From Kiritimatiellales bacterium (GTDB taxonomy: Bacteria; Verrucomicrobiota; Kiritimatiellia; Kiritimatiellales; Pontiellaceae): DNA of 11,521 nt. The stretch is from positions 1 to 11,521 of the forward strand of contig JAIPIO010000118.1 in the NCBI GenBank assembly GCA_021734595.1. Direction: 5' to 3'. Shown here piece by piece: positions 1 through 7,228 of this stretch. Within the stretch, counting starts at the first letter, position 1. Each line of letters opens with the position of its first letter. The translations under genes were made by a program, and so were the position numbers. Below the pieces are notes generated by a model that saw nothing but the letters and a program-made list of their open reading frames with translations, was not told the DNA's origin and did not search any database.

Positions 1-649
1 AGGCCATCGCCTTCGAGGCAATCAGTCCGGCGGAAATCCCTTTCTGCGGATACAATCCCGAATGGCTGGAGCGGCCGAACACCTCGGCTTGCCAGCGCAC
101 CGCACCCATGGCGCCAATGACGATCTCGTTGGGTTCCTGTCCGTCGAGGTTGAAGCCCATGACCGGGTTTCCAAGGTCTGGAAACCGCACATGCTTGGAG
201 CCGAACAATCCGCCCTCCTCGGCGATAACAAACAGCAGGGTGATGGGTGGGTGGGGGAACCTGTTTTTGAGCAGCATCTGGGCCAGCGTCACCATGGCGG
301 CGCAGCCGGAGCGGTCGTCTCCGCCCAGCCCGGTGTTGCCCTTGGCCACCACCCGTTTGCCTTTGACGATCGGTTCCGCGCCCTTGCAAAGCGGGACGGT
401 GTCCATGTGGGCGGAAAACATAATGCGCGGCGCTTTCAGGGTTCCCGGCAGTTTTATAATCAGGTTGCCCGTTTCAAAATCCGGCCCCAGCTTTTTGTGG
501 GCGTGGTCGGTCTTTATCCACGCCGCCTTGCATCCGGCTGCCTTCAGTTTTTCCGTAATCGCCGCAACGACCTTGCTTTCCTTGCCGCCGAGTCCTTCGA
601 CGGCGAGGAGTTCCAGTAGATTATTCAATGCGGTATCTTTATCAATCAT
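1..649 (-). CDS. M20 family metallopeptidase (peptidase T-like), 3' part missing
   Basis: Cytosolic zinc exopeptidase of the M20 family, closest in style to peptidase T/YqjE-like enzymes that release N-terminal residues from short peptides. The ATG at 649 opens 216 codons that run off the left edge, so the C-terminal part of the catalytic domain is absent. Visible motifs: H81-M-D83 (first metal ligand and supporting Asp), G-G-D-D-R-S-G at 109-115 (bridging Asp), E144-E145 (general base and metal ligand), and D169 in the segment G-F-N-L-D-G. Residues 193-197 (G-R-S-S-H) start the lid/dimerisation region typical of the family. There is no signal peptide. An AGGA lies 5 bases before the ATG, a modest ribosome site. 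The gene is divergent from hipBA. A perfect TTCCA-N5-TGGAA palindrome (169-183) is embedded in the gene and encodes F-P-D-L-G (156-160), just after the catalytic Glu pair. The family call is firm; the exact substrate is not known. Confidence 0.9.
   Translation of the reverse strand, partial: MIDKDTALNNLLELLAVEGLGGKESKVVAAITEKLKAAGCKAAWIKTDHAHKKLGPDFETGNLIIKLPGTLKAPRIMFSAHMDTVPLCKGAEPIVKGKRVVAKGNTGLGGDDRSGCAAMVTLAQMLLKNRFPHPPITLLFVIAEEGGLFGSKHVRFPDLGNPVMGFNLDGQEPNEIVIGAMGAVRWQAEVFGRSSHSGLYPQKGISAGLIASKAMA
169..183. repeat. TTCCA-N5-TGGAA palindrome, perfect copy inside M20 peptidase gene
   Basis: Spacer AGGTC. Perfect pairing extends to 8-bp arms (GGTTTCCA at 166-173 and TGGAAACC at 179-186). 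It is read in the M20 frame as F-P-D-L-G and does not disturb the frame. The same spacer and the same peptide recur at 10415-10429 in the phosphorylase gene. Confidence 0.8.
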
Positions 650-779
650 GGTGGTCCTATCTGGTTTTTCCCAATGCGCGCCCGTGAATCTAAACGGAGC
701 AGGTGGCTGCGTCTACGAGAAAGTCGCGCGGGTATGCTTGCTGCCCGTGCGCGGAGTGGTGATGCCCCGTTATTAACCC

Positions 780-807
780 TTGCAATCTATCCATATATAG
801 GTATATA
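780..807 (+). promoter_or_regulatory. Predicted promoter of hipBA
   Basis: TTGCAA (780-785) and TATATA (802-807) are separated by 16 bases and fit a sigma-70-type -35/-10 pair. The predicted transcription start is near 814, about 22 bases before the hipB ATG at 836. The region is much richer in A and T than its surroundings. Prediction from sequence only. Confidence 0.5.
788..805. promoter_or_regulatory. Candidate HipB operator overlapping the hipBA promoter
   Basis: TATCC at 788-792 is followed after 7 bases by GGTATA (800-805). The E. coli HipB operator is TATCC-N8-GGATA, so this is an imperfect match with one extra T in the right arm. It sits in the spacer of the predicted promoter, where binding would block RNA polymerase, as expected for an autoregulated toxin-antitoxin pair. 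Only one copy is evident, whereas E. coli has several. Confidence 0.35.
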
Positions 808-835
808 AGCCATTATTTGAATATTAAGAGACATA

Positions 836-1132
836 ATGTGGGCACTTAAAACAATCTCAGAGGTCGCAAGCGAGTTGGCGGATCGATGCCGGGAGGTTCG
901 GTTGTCGCAAAACATGACCCAGCAGGAGGTGGCTGCGCGGGCGGGAATTTCGTTGCGCACGTATCGCCGGTTTGAGCAGGAAAAACAGATTTCGTTGGAG
1001 CGGTTTGTTGCGGTGGTTCATGCGCTTAACCGAATGGGGGATTTGGAATCGCTGCTTCAGCCGCCACCGGTTCGGGATCTGAAAGAGCTGGATTCTGCCG
1101 TTCCAAAGCGCAAGCGGGCGAGGAATCGATGA
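836..1132 (+). CDS. hipB: HipB-like antitoxin, XRE-family helix-turn-helix
   Basis: A 98-residue DNA-binding protein predicted to neutralise the HipA kinase and repress its own operon. The helix-turn-helix spans about residues 16-56, with the pattern M-T-Q-Q-E-V-A-A-R-A-G-I-S (27-39) followed by a recognition helix around R42-R46 (T-Y-R-R-F-E). The tail after residue 75 is proline-rich and then strongly basic (K-R-K-R-A-R-N-R) and may be disordered. The ATG at 836 is preceded by a weak AAGAG at 826-830. The stop overlaps the hipA start (ATGA at 1129-1132), which implies translational coupling. The HTH family is clear; the antitoxin role is inferred from the overlapping hipA. Confidence 0.88.
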   Translation: MWALKTISEVASELADRCREVRLSQNMTQQEVAARAGISLRTYRRFEQEKQISLERFVAVVHALNRMGDLESLLQPPPVRDLKELDSAVPKRKRARNR

Positions 1133-2268
1133 AATTGGAGGTTCGATATCGGGATGCCGTGGTCGGTGTATTGAACGATGATATCGGGCAGATGTTGTTC
1201 CAATACGACGACCGGTTTCTGCGCTTGGGTACGGAGCTGTCGCCGTTTTATCTTCCCTTGCAATCTGGAGTCATTGAGCTCAAGGGCCCGTTCGAAGGCG
1301 GTTTGCCGGGGCTATTCGCAGATTCATTGCCCGATTATTGGGGGCGGGCCATCATGGATCGGCGCTTGCGCGAGGCAGGGATTGATCCGGCCCGGGTTTC
1401 GGTGCTGAAACGGTTGGCGCTTGTAGGCGATGGCGGTTTGGGTGCACTTGGCTACCACCCGGCGGAATCGGAGGATGCCTATGAAATCGGATCACTCAAG
1501 GCGGCGGTCGATTTTTCGCGGCAGGTGCTGGAGATCGCCGGGGAAAAGCTGCCGGGATCGAAAATAATCCAGCAAGCCGGATCGAATCCGGGCGGGCGCT
1601 ATCCCAAACTTTGCGTGGGTTGGAACCCGGCAGAAAAACGGCTCGCGATTGGCTCGCAGAGCCTGCCGGAAGAATTCATACCCTGTCTGCTCAAGCTCGA
1701 TTTGGGAGAGGCGATGCCGCAAGGCAAAGCCGAGGTTTGCCGTCAGGAGGCCGCGTTGCTCGACCAGGCCCGCGCTGCCGGAATCCGCACGCCCCGCCAC
1801 TGGCTGCTGGAGGGAAAAGACGACGAGGGGCATTCGTATGCCCATCTGTTAATCGAACGCTTTGACCGCCGCGAGGGAACCCGCATCCACATGCACTCTT
1901 TCAGCGGCGTTGCCCACAAACTGCCCGTTCGCTACGGAGCAAGCTACGAAGAGCTGTTGCGGGTGGTATCGGCCTTGACGCGCGACCATCGCGAGGTTGA
2001 GGGAATGTTCCGGCGCATGGTCTTCAACATTCTGTGCGGCAACCGCGACGACCATGTGCGCAACCACGCGTTTCTCATGGAGGCGCCCAACCAGTGGCAG
2101 CTGTCGCCCGCATACGATCTGACCCCGACTCCCGAGCTGAAAGAACACGCGTTGGGAGTGAACGGAAAATGGTCGGGAATAGCCAAATCGGATCTCGCGC
2201 AGGTTGGAAAACTGTTTTCCATCAAGAATGCAGACGAGATAATCGACCAGTGCGCTTCCGTTTGTTGA
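1129..2268 (+). CDS. hipA: HipA-like serine/threonine kinase toxin
   Basis: In the E. coli family HipA phosphorylates glutamyl-tRNA synthetase and arrests growth; the target here is unknown. An N-terminal HipA_N/Couple_hipA subdomain covers about residues 5-110 and the kinase-like HipA_C domain about 145-375. Visible motifs: the mobile loop G-S-N-P-G-G-R-Y-P-K (151-160), whose S152 is the likely counterpart of autophosphorylated Ser150; E-R-F-D-R (243-247); the catalytic segment D307-D-H-V-R-N312; and D330 in S-P-A-Y-D-L-T-P, the Mg-binding Asp. All catalytic positions appear intact. At 379 residues it is about 60 shorter than E. coli HipA, and it ends abruptly soon after N-A-D-E-I-I-D-Q. Skipping one base near 2263 would extend the frame by 28 codons, but that extension does not look convincingly like HipA. 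It overlaps hipB by 4 bases. Confidence 0.92.
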   Translation: MKLEVRYRDAVVGVLNDDIGQMLFQYDDRFLRLGTELSPFYLPLQSGVIELKGPFEGGLPGLFADSLPDYWGRAIMDRRLREAGIDPARVSVLKRLALVGDGGLGALGYHPAESEDAYEIGSLKAAVDFSRQVLEIAGEKLPGSKIIQQAGSNPGGRYPKLCVGWNPAEKRLAIGSQSLPEEFIPCLLKLDLGEAMPQGKAEVCRQEAALLDQARAAGIRTPRHWLLEGKDDEGHSYAHLLIERFDRREGTRIHMHSFSGVAHKLPVRYGASYEELLRVVSALTRDHREVEGMFRRMVFNILCGNRDDHVRNHAFLMEAPNQWQLSPAYDLTPTPELKEHALGVNGKWSGIAKSDLAQVGKLFSIKNADEIIDQCASVC

Positions 2269-2370
2269 CGGATGCGAAGGAGAAAAATCGAACGAAGTGA
2301 GAAAAACCAGAAAGTCGCTGTTGATGCGGGTGCATGTTTGCGTCGCCTGAAAAGCAATTTTCTATTAATT

Positions 2371-2376
2371 GGAGGA
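2371..2376 (+). promoter_or_regulatory. Ribosome binding site of the sulfatase
   Basis: GGAGGA, a near-perfect Shine-Dalgarno sequence, ends 4 bases before the ATG at 2381. It fixes that ATG as the start in preference to the in-frame TTG at 2369. The start at 2381 also puts the signal peptide directly at the N-terminus. Confidence 0.8.
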
Positions 2377-2380
2377 AGCC

Positions 2381-4432
2381 ATGAAGTACAGATTCTTGAT
2401 TGCCATATTGTTTTGCGGTCTTTGCGTGCCTGCGACGCGAGCGGCCGCGAAGAAACCGCAGCAGCCCAATATCGTCGTCATCCTTAGCGACGACTACGGC
2501 TATGGCAGCGCAACCTGTTATGGTGCCGAGGCAAAGCTGGTTCAAACACCCAACATCGACCGGCTTGCCAAGGAGGGGCGGCGCTTTACCGACGCCAGCA
2601 CCACTTCGTCGGTCTGTGCACCGACACGGTATTCACTGTTGACTGGGCGCTATTGCTGGCGCACTTCACTCAAGCACGAGGTGCTGGGGACCACCTCGCC
2701 TTTGCACATCGAGCCGGGACGGATGAATCTGGCTTCGTTGCTGAAGAAGCACGGATACCGGACAGCGGCCATCGGGAAGTGGCACCTCGGCTACGGGGAC
2801 CAGGCCAAAACCGATTTTACCAAGATTCTGAAACCCGGCCCGCTGGAGATCGGCTTTGACTATCATTTCGGCGTGCCTGCCAACCACGGCGACATCGCCG
2901 GCGTCTATGTCGAGAACCGCAACGTCTTGGGATTGCGATCGGCAAAGCTCGACCCCGCGGCGGCGGGGAAAAATTTTAAAGGGAAGCCGTTTCTGGGGCT
3001 CGACGCGCCGCACCGGGTGGATGTGGAGGTGATGCCGTTGATCACGACGAAGACCGTGAAGTGGATCGAGTCGCAGTCGAAGGAAAAGCCGTTCTTTTTG
3101 TATTTCACACCCGTTGCGGTCCATAATCCGGTGACGCCATCGGCGAAGACCAAGGGGACCAGCCCGGCGGGGCCCTACGGGGACTGGATCCACGAATTGG
3201 ACGCATCGGTCGGTCGCGTGCTGGACGCGTTGGACCGCAAGGGGTTTTCCGAGAACACGCTGGTGTTGTTCACCAGCGATAACGGCGGCGTCAACAAACC
3301 CGGCAGCGAAGGGGAAGCCTCGGACGCATTGAAGGCCGGTTTGCAGATCAGCGGTCCGTTCCGCGGCGGCAAGCACGACGTTTGGGAGGGTGGTTTTCGC
3401 GTGCCGTACCTCCTGCGTTGGCCGGGACATGTTCCATCGGGCACGGATTGCGGTGAAATGCTCAGTCTGGTCGACACGCTGGCCACGGTCGCGGCGTTGG
3501 TGGGGGAGCCCCTGCCGGCGAAGGAGCTGGCGGCGGAAGACAGCTACAACATGCTATCGGCGTGGCTCGGAAAAGACAGCCGGTCGATCCGTCCCGATAT
3601 GATTACCCATGGCGCCGATGGAAACTTTGCCATTCGCCGCGGTCCCTGGAAGTGGATTGAAGGCGATTACCATCCCGACACCAAGCCGGGCGCTTTGCGG
3701 TCGCGCGCCGATCAGTTCAAAAAACAGCTGTACAATCTGGAGGAGGATGTGGCCGAAAGCAAGGATGTCGCTTCGAGCCACCCGGAAGTGGCGCAGCAGC
3801 TTGAAATCCTGCTCAACCGGTATCGCGACGGAGACTACAGCCGGGCGTTGCCGCCGCCATCGCCATTGCCAAAAACAGTGGAACCGCTCGCGCCCATCCA
3901 GGGGAAAACAGTGCGGCAGGAAACCTTCGATAAGCTTCCCGGCGAGCCGTGGGTAGTGGTTCGGGGACAATGGAGCGTCAAGGCCGGCGTATTGCGCGGC
4001 AACCAGAAAGGCGGCGACCGGTCGGGGGCCGCGATGCGCGCGCCGCTCAGCCTGACCGATGGCGACATCCAGTACAAGCTCACCTGCCCGTTCACAGCCA
4101 GCCATGTCCTGCGCGTGCAGGGCAGCCAGAAGGATCTGGTTTATCTAATCAGCATTTCACCGCGGCAACTGGCGATCATGCGGCATGCGCGCGGGAACGA
4201 AGCGCCGGGCAGCAAAATGATGGCCGAGACAAGGCTGAAACTGACCCCGGACGAGTGGGCCGATGTGCGCGTCCATTTCAATAAGGACGAAATCGCGGCG
4301 CAAGTGGGCGATGCCGTGGTTCGCGCAAAGCATCCGTTTTTCGACGGAGAGAAGAAGGCCATGGCCCTGATGGTGAACGGTCGTGGTATCGGGTTCAAGG
4401 ATTTGGTGATTTATCAGGCGGACACGGATTGA
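2381..4432 (+). CDS. Secreted sulfatase (Cys-type, arylsulfatase family S1) with C-terminal DUF1080-like domain
   Basis: Hydrolyses sulfate esters, probably on a sulfated polysaccharide, outside the cytoplasm. Of 683 residues, 1-21 form a signal peptide (M-K-Y-R, a hydrophobic core, then A-T-R-A). The sulfatase domain covers about 29-480. D37-D38 bind calcium; C79-A-P-T-R is the C-x-P-x-R formylglycine motif, continuing into L-L-T-G-R. Further active-site candidates are K133 and H135 (G-K-W-H-L-G), H248, D300-N301 (S-D-N-G-G) and K331 (G-G-K-H). Activity needs conversion of C79 to formylglycine by a maturation enzyme that is not in the window. After a proline-rich linker (491-505), residues about 510-680 form a second, beta-rich domain resembling the DUF1080/3-keto-disaccharide hydrolase (LamG-like) fold, possibly a glycan-binding module. 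It is convergent with the dehydratase gene, with 73 bases between stops. The substrate cannot be read from the sequence. Confidence 0.93.
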   Translation: MKYRFLIAILFCGLCVPATRAAAKKPQQPNIVVILSDDYGYGSATCYGAEAKLVQTPNIDRLAKEGRRFTDASTTSSVCAPTRYSLLTGRYCWRTSLKHEVLGTTSPLHIEPGRMNLASLLKKHGYRTAAIGKWHLGYGDQAKTDFTKILKPGPLEIGFDYHFGVPANHGDIAGVYVENRNVLGLRSAKLDPAAAGKNFKGKPFLGLDAPHRVDVEVMPLITTKTVKWIESQSKEKPFFLYFTPVAVHNPVTPSAKTKGTSPAGPYGDWIHELDASVGRVLDALDRKGFSENTLVLFTSDNGGVNKPGSEGEASDALKAGLQISGPFRGGKHDVWEGGFRVPYLLRWPGHVPSGTDCGEMLSLVDTLATVAALVGEPLPAKELAAEDSYNMLSAWLGKDSRSIRPDMITHGADGNFAIRRGPWKWIEGDYHPDTKPGALRSRADQFKKQLYNLEEDVAESKDVASSHPEVAQQLEILLNRYRDGDYSRALPPPSPLPKTVEPLAPIQGKTVRQETFDKLPGEPWVVVRGQWSVKAGVLRGNQKGGDRSGAAMRAPLSLTDGDIQYKLTCPFTASHVLRVQGSQKDLVYLISISPRQLAIMRHARGNEAPGSKMMAETRLKLTPDEWADVRVHFNKDEIAAQVGDAVVRAKHPFFDGEKKAMALMVNGRGIGFKDLVIYQADTD

Positions 4433-4505
4433 GGCGACCGTGGAAACGACGGCCTGAACAAGGCTTTGCGAGTTGAGTGGCGCATGTTCCCTGATCAACT
4501 TGACG

Positions 4506-6905
4506 CTATTGGGCAACGACACCGCCGGCTGCCAACCGGCTTCGTCTTGCATGGCCTGTCGTTTTCACTCTCGGCACGACCTTCGCGAAAGCGGCCGCGA
4601 AATCTTCAGGGCGGAACGGTTTGCGCAACAGCGGCATGGAAGGATCAAACTCCATCAGGTGGTCAATCATTTGGCCGTCGCAGGCACTCATGGCAACCAA
4701 GGGGGCATGGCAACCCAAGGCACGGACCTGGTCGCAAAACCGCCACGCGGTCGATGCGGGGATAATGTAGTCGCACAGTATTGCGACATAGGCCCGGTCG
4801 GAAACCAAAAGCTTTAGAGCCTCCTCCGCCGAATTCAGGCAATCGAGTTCATGTCCGGCACCGCGCACGGCCTCTTTCAGCCCGGCCTCTTCTGCGGGGT
4901 TGGAAACGACGGCCAATACTCTTCCCTTCGGCACGGTGGGCGGTACTCGGGCACATGAAACGTCGTCGGCATTCATCCACTCCCAAACCACTCCATGCAG
5001 GCACTTTTCAGAACACATGTCCATGCCGGTGCCGTTTCGTTCGACATCGAGCTCGATCAACCGCCAAAGCAATGCGCGCACCTCATCGACCTGGCGCGCC
5101 AGCGAAATTTCCTCCAGGCGATGAATCATGGCCATGAGCACATCGCAAGCCACGCCATTGCCGGATTTTTTCAGGACATTGACCTTGGGCACGCTGGTGG
5201 CCTGCAGTAGTTCGCCATGCGCGACGAGCTCCTCGTACATTTTTTCACCGGGCCGCAGGCCGGTCACCTTGATGGCGATATCGACATTTTCGCGCAGGCC
5301 GGAGAGGCGGATCATATTTTTGGCGAGATCCATGATTTTAACGGGGACGCCCATATCGAGCACAAAGATATCGCCGGGTTCCGCGATAACCCCGCATTGG
5401 AGCACGAGCGAAACCGCCTCGGGAATAGTCATGAAAAAGCGGGTCATCCCGGGATGGGTCACCGTCAGCGGCCCGCCGGCGGCGATCTGTTTTTTAAACA
5501 CCGGAATAACGCTGCCATTGCTGCCGAGCACATTGCCGAAACGGACGGCGGCAAAGATCGTATCGCCGCCATTCATCGACTGAATAACCCGTTCGCACAT
5601 GCGTTTGGTGGCCCCCATGACGTTGGTCGGGCGCACCGCCTTGTCGGTGGAGATCATGACAAAGCGTTTGCAGCCATGGTGGCGGGCGGCCTCGGCGAGA
5701 TGGCGTGTGCCGCGGACATTGTTGAGCACCGCCTCATCCGGATGGGCCTCCATCAGGGGCACGTGCTTGTAGGCCGCCGCATGGTAGACAAAATCCGGCC
5801 GTTCCGCCGCAAAGACCCCGTCGACCACATCGGCCTGTTTGACGTCCCCGATAAAAGGCTGGATATCGAGCGTCGGATACGACTGGCGCAGTTCCCGGTC
5901 GATCTCAAACAGCGGCGATTCGGCGTTGTCGAAGAGGATCATGCGCTGCGGCGCGAACAAGGCAATCTGGCGGCACAGCTCCGAACCGATGGAGCCCGCA
6001 GCCCCAGAAACCAGCACTGTCCGGCCCGTCATGCTCGCCCGGACGGGGCGGACATCCAGCGTGACCGGTATTCGGCCGAGCAAATCTTCAACATCGAGCT
6101 CGCGCAACTGCTGGGCACTGACTTCGCCGGTAAAGGCATCCTTGAGCAGCGACACCGTATTAAACCTTATATCGAGTCCCTCGCAGCTCCCCACCACCGC
6201 CGCAAACAAATCTGGCTCCGGCGCCGAAATGGCAAACAAGACCACGTCAACGTCGTGTTTGAGAACCAGTTCCGGGACCGCCGGGATGCAACCCAGCACC
6301 GGGGCGCCGTGAATACAGATGTTCAGCTTGACTGGATCGTTGTCCACAAAACCCACCACGTGGAGATCGTGCCCGAGAAACCGGTGGTCAACCATGCGCA
6401 GAATCGACTCGCCCAGGTCGCCTGCCCCCACAATCAAGGCGCGGTCCACCCGGGCGGATTCCGCCCGTCTGGGTTTGTTGTGATCCCTTTTGCGCCATAG
6501 ACGCACAGCGACTCGCAGACCCATCAGGGAAGCCATGCTCAGCATCCAGTCGATAATATAGATTGAGCGTGGCATGAAATAGTGATGTTGGGCCGTCAGC
6601 AGCCATACCGAGGCAAAGAGCACCGAGCTCGCCGTCTGCGCATAAAAAATCCGCACAAAATCATACAGGCTGGCGTAGCGGTATAAACCGCGATGAACCC
6701 GGAAGGTCCCAAGTGCCAGAATGCGAATCGCCACCATCACGGGTAGGCCGAACAGCATCGCCATCAGATGTTGTGCGGGAATTCTGCCAAAATCAAAGCG
6801 CAGGAAAAAGGCTCCCAGAAACGACAGCGCGCAACATGCGGTCGTGAGGCATATCGACAGCGCCATGTGGTGTCGCTTCAGGAACTCTTTGATGCGGTCT
6901 TTCAT
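4506..6905 (-). CDS. CapD/WbpM/PglF-like nucleoside-diphosphate-sugar 4,6-dehydratase fused to a C-terminal receiver-like domain
   Basis: Inner-membrane enzyme of the UDP-GlcNAc C6-dehydratase type, which makes a keto-sugar nucleotide for surface polysaccharide or protein glycosylation. About four TM helices lie near 14-36, 46-66, 83-105 and 113-133. A first Rossmann domain starts at G160-A-G-D-L-G, and the catalytic extended SDR domain follows with G301-A-A-G-S-I-G. The triad is of the long-form type: S419-T-D-K with M430-x3-K434, where Met replaces the usual Tyr as described for WbpM. R551-P-G-E-K is also family-typical. The family normally ends near 620-660 residues; here the frame continues through a linker (about 622-661) into a receiver-like domain (662-778). 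There is no strong Shine-Dalgarno before the ATG at 6905. The dehydratase call is firm, but the precise product is not determinable. The gene stands alone, with no glycosyltransferase neighbours in the window. Confidence 0.9.
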   Translation of the reverse strand: MKDRIKEFLKRHHMALSICLTTACCALSFLGAFFLRFDFGRIPAQHLMAMLFGLPVMVAIRILALGTFRVHRGLYRYASLYDFVRIFYAQTASSVLFASVWLLTAQHHYFMPRSIYIIDWMLSMASLMGLRVAVRLWRKRDHNKPRRAESARVDRALIVGAGDLGESILRMVDHRFLGHDLHVVGFVDNDPVKLNICIHGAPVLGCIPAVPELVLKHDVDVVLFAISAPEPDLFAAVVGSCEGLDIRFNTVSLLKDAFTGEVSAQQLRELDVEDLLGRIPVTLDVRPVRASMTGRTVLVSGAAGSIGSELCRQIALFAPQRMILFDNAESPLFEIDRELRQSYPTLDIQPFIGDVKQADVVDGVFAAERPDFVYHAAAYKHVPLMEAHPDEAVLNNVRGTRHLAEAARHHGCKRFVMISTDKAVRPTNVMGATKRMCERVIQSMNGGDTIFAAVRFGNVLGSNGSVIPVFKKQIAAGGPLTVTHPGMTRFFMTIPEAVSLVLQCGVIAEPGDIFVLDMGVPVKIMDLAKNMIRLSGLRENVDIAIKVTGLRPGEKMYEELVAHGELLQATSVPKVNVLKKSGNGVACDVLMAMIHRLEEISLARQVDEVRALLWRLIELDVERNGTGMDMCSEKCLHGVVWEWMNADDVSCARVPPTVPKGRVLAVVSNPAEEAGLKEAVRGAGHELDCLNSAEEALKLLVSDRAYVAILCDYIIPASTAWRFCDQVRALGCHAPLVAMSACDGQMIDHLMEFDPSMPLLRKPFRPEDFAAAFAKVVPRVKTTGHARRSRLAAGGVVAQ
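4572..4922 (-). other. Receiver (REC)-like domain at the C-terminus of the dehydratase
   Basis: Residues 662-778 of the 799-residue protein follow the receiver pattern: a first beta strand (R-V-L-A-V-V), D712 in C-D-Y-I-I-P at the phosphoacceptor position, S740 at the Thr/Ser switch position (V-A-M-S-A), and K762 in R-K-P-F. The acidic pair that normally follows strand one is replaced by S-N, so magnesium binding, and hence ordinary phosphorylation, may be impaired. The domain is in frame with the dehydratase, with no stop or start suggesting a separate gene. It may be a pseudo-receiver that senses or recruits a partner at the membrane. Confidence 0.75.
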
Positions 6906-7228
6906 GTCGTGTTTTTAATCATTAGGGTTGTTCATTAACATCTGGTGCCGCTTCCACTGTCTTGTTTCCAACTGTCACGCTCCCCAGGCCTGCCGATCCG
7001 CATTTGCCGTCACCCTCATGGTGCTGCTTGCCTTCGCAGGTGGAGAATGGAAACAGATCGCGGCTCGATGCGCAATTGCACCTTGGTGATATAGCGGGTC
7101 GGTGGAACGGGGGTGTTGCGGGCTGGAGAAAGGACGGAAAAAGGCGAGTGTCGCGGAGGTATGATGCGGCCCGCGCTGCGGGAACTGGAGGCGGGCGGGC
7201 TAGATTTTTCCCCGGTAGCGGAGCCGCA
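6906..7228. other. 323-base gap without a convincing gene
   Basis: Lies between the response regulator stop and the dehydratase start, both on the minus strand. I see no complete gene, RNA or terminator. The minus strand contains an open segment (6922-7038) reading C-E-G-K-Q-H-H-E-G-D-G-K-C-G and then 24 more residues before TAA. It ends 16 bases before the dehydratase ATG, but I found no start codon in that frame. It may be the degraded or frameshifted end of a small cysteine/histidine-rich protein, or chance. Confidence 0.5.

Noticed and set aside
725..753. GC-rich hairpin CGCGCGGG ... CCCGTGCGCG between the M20 gene and hipB
   Set aside because: Bulged arms with an 11-base loop, no T-run, and a GC-rich context where such pairing is common.
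4471..4500. Possible terminator between the convergent sulfatase and dehydratase genes (AGTTGA ... TCAACT)
   Set aside because: Arms of only 6 bp with an 18-base loop and no T-run on either side; too weak to call.
4441..4914. 14-bp direct repeat TGGAAACGACGGCC at 4441-4454 and 4901-4914
   Set aside because: A 14-bp match between two places in 11.5 kb is expected about 0.25 times by chance; flanks differ and one copy is in coding sequence.
5217..6500. Long 427-codon open frame on the plus strand
   Set aside because: It is the antisense of the well-supported dehydratase gene and shows no recognisable domain; long antisense frames are common at this GC content.
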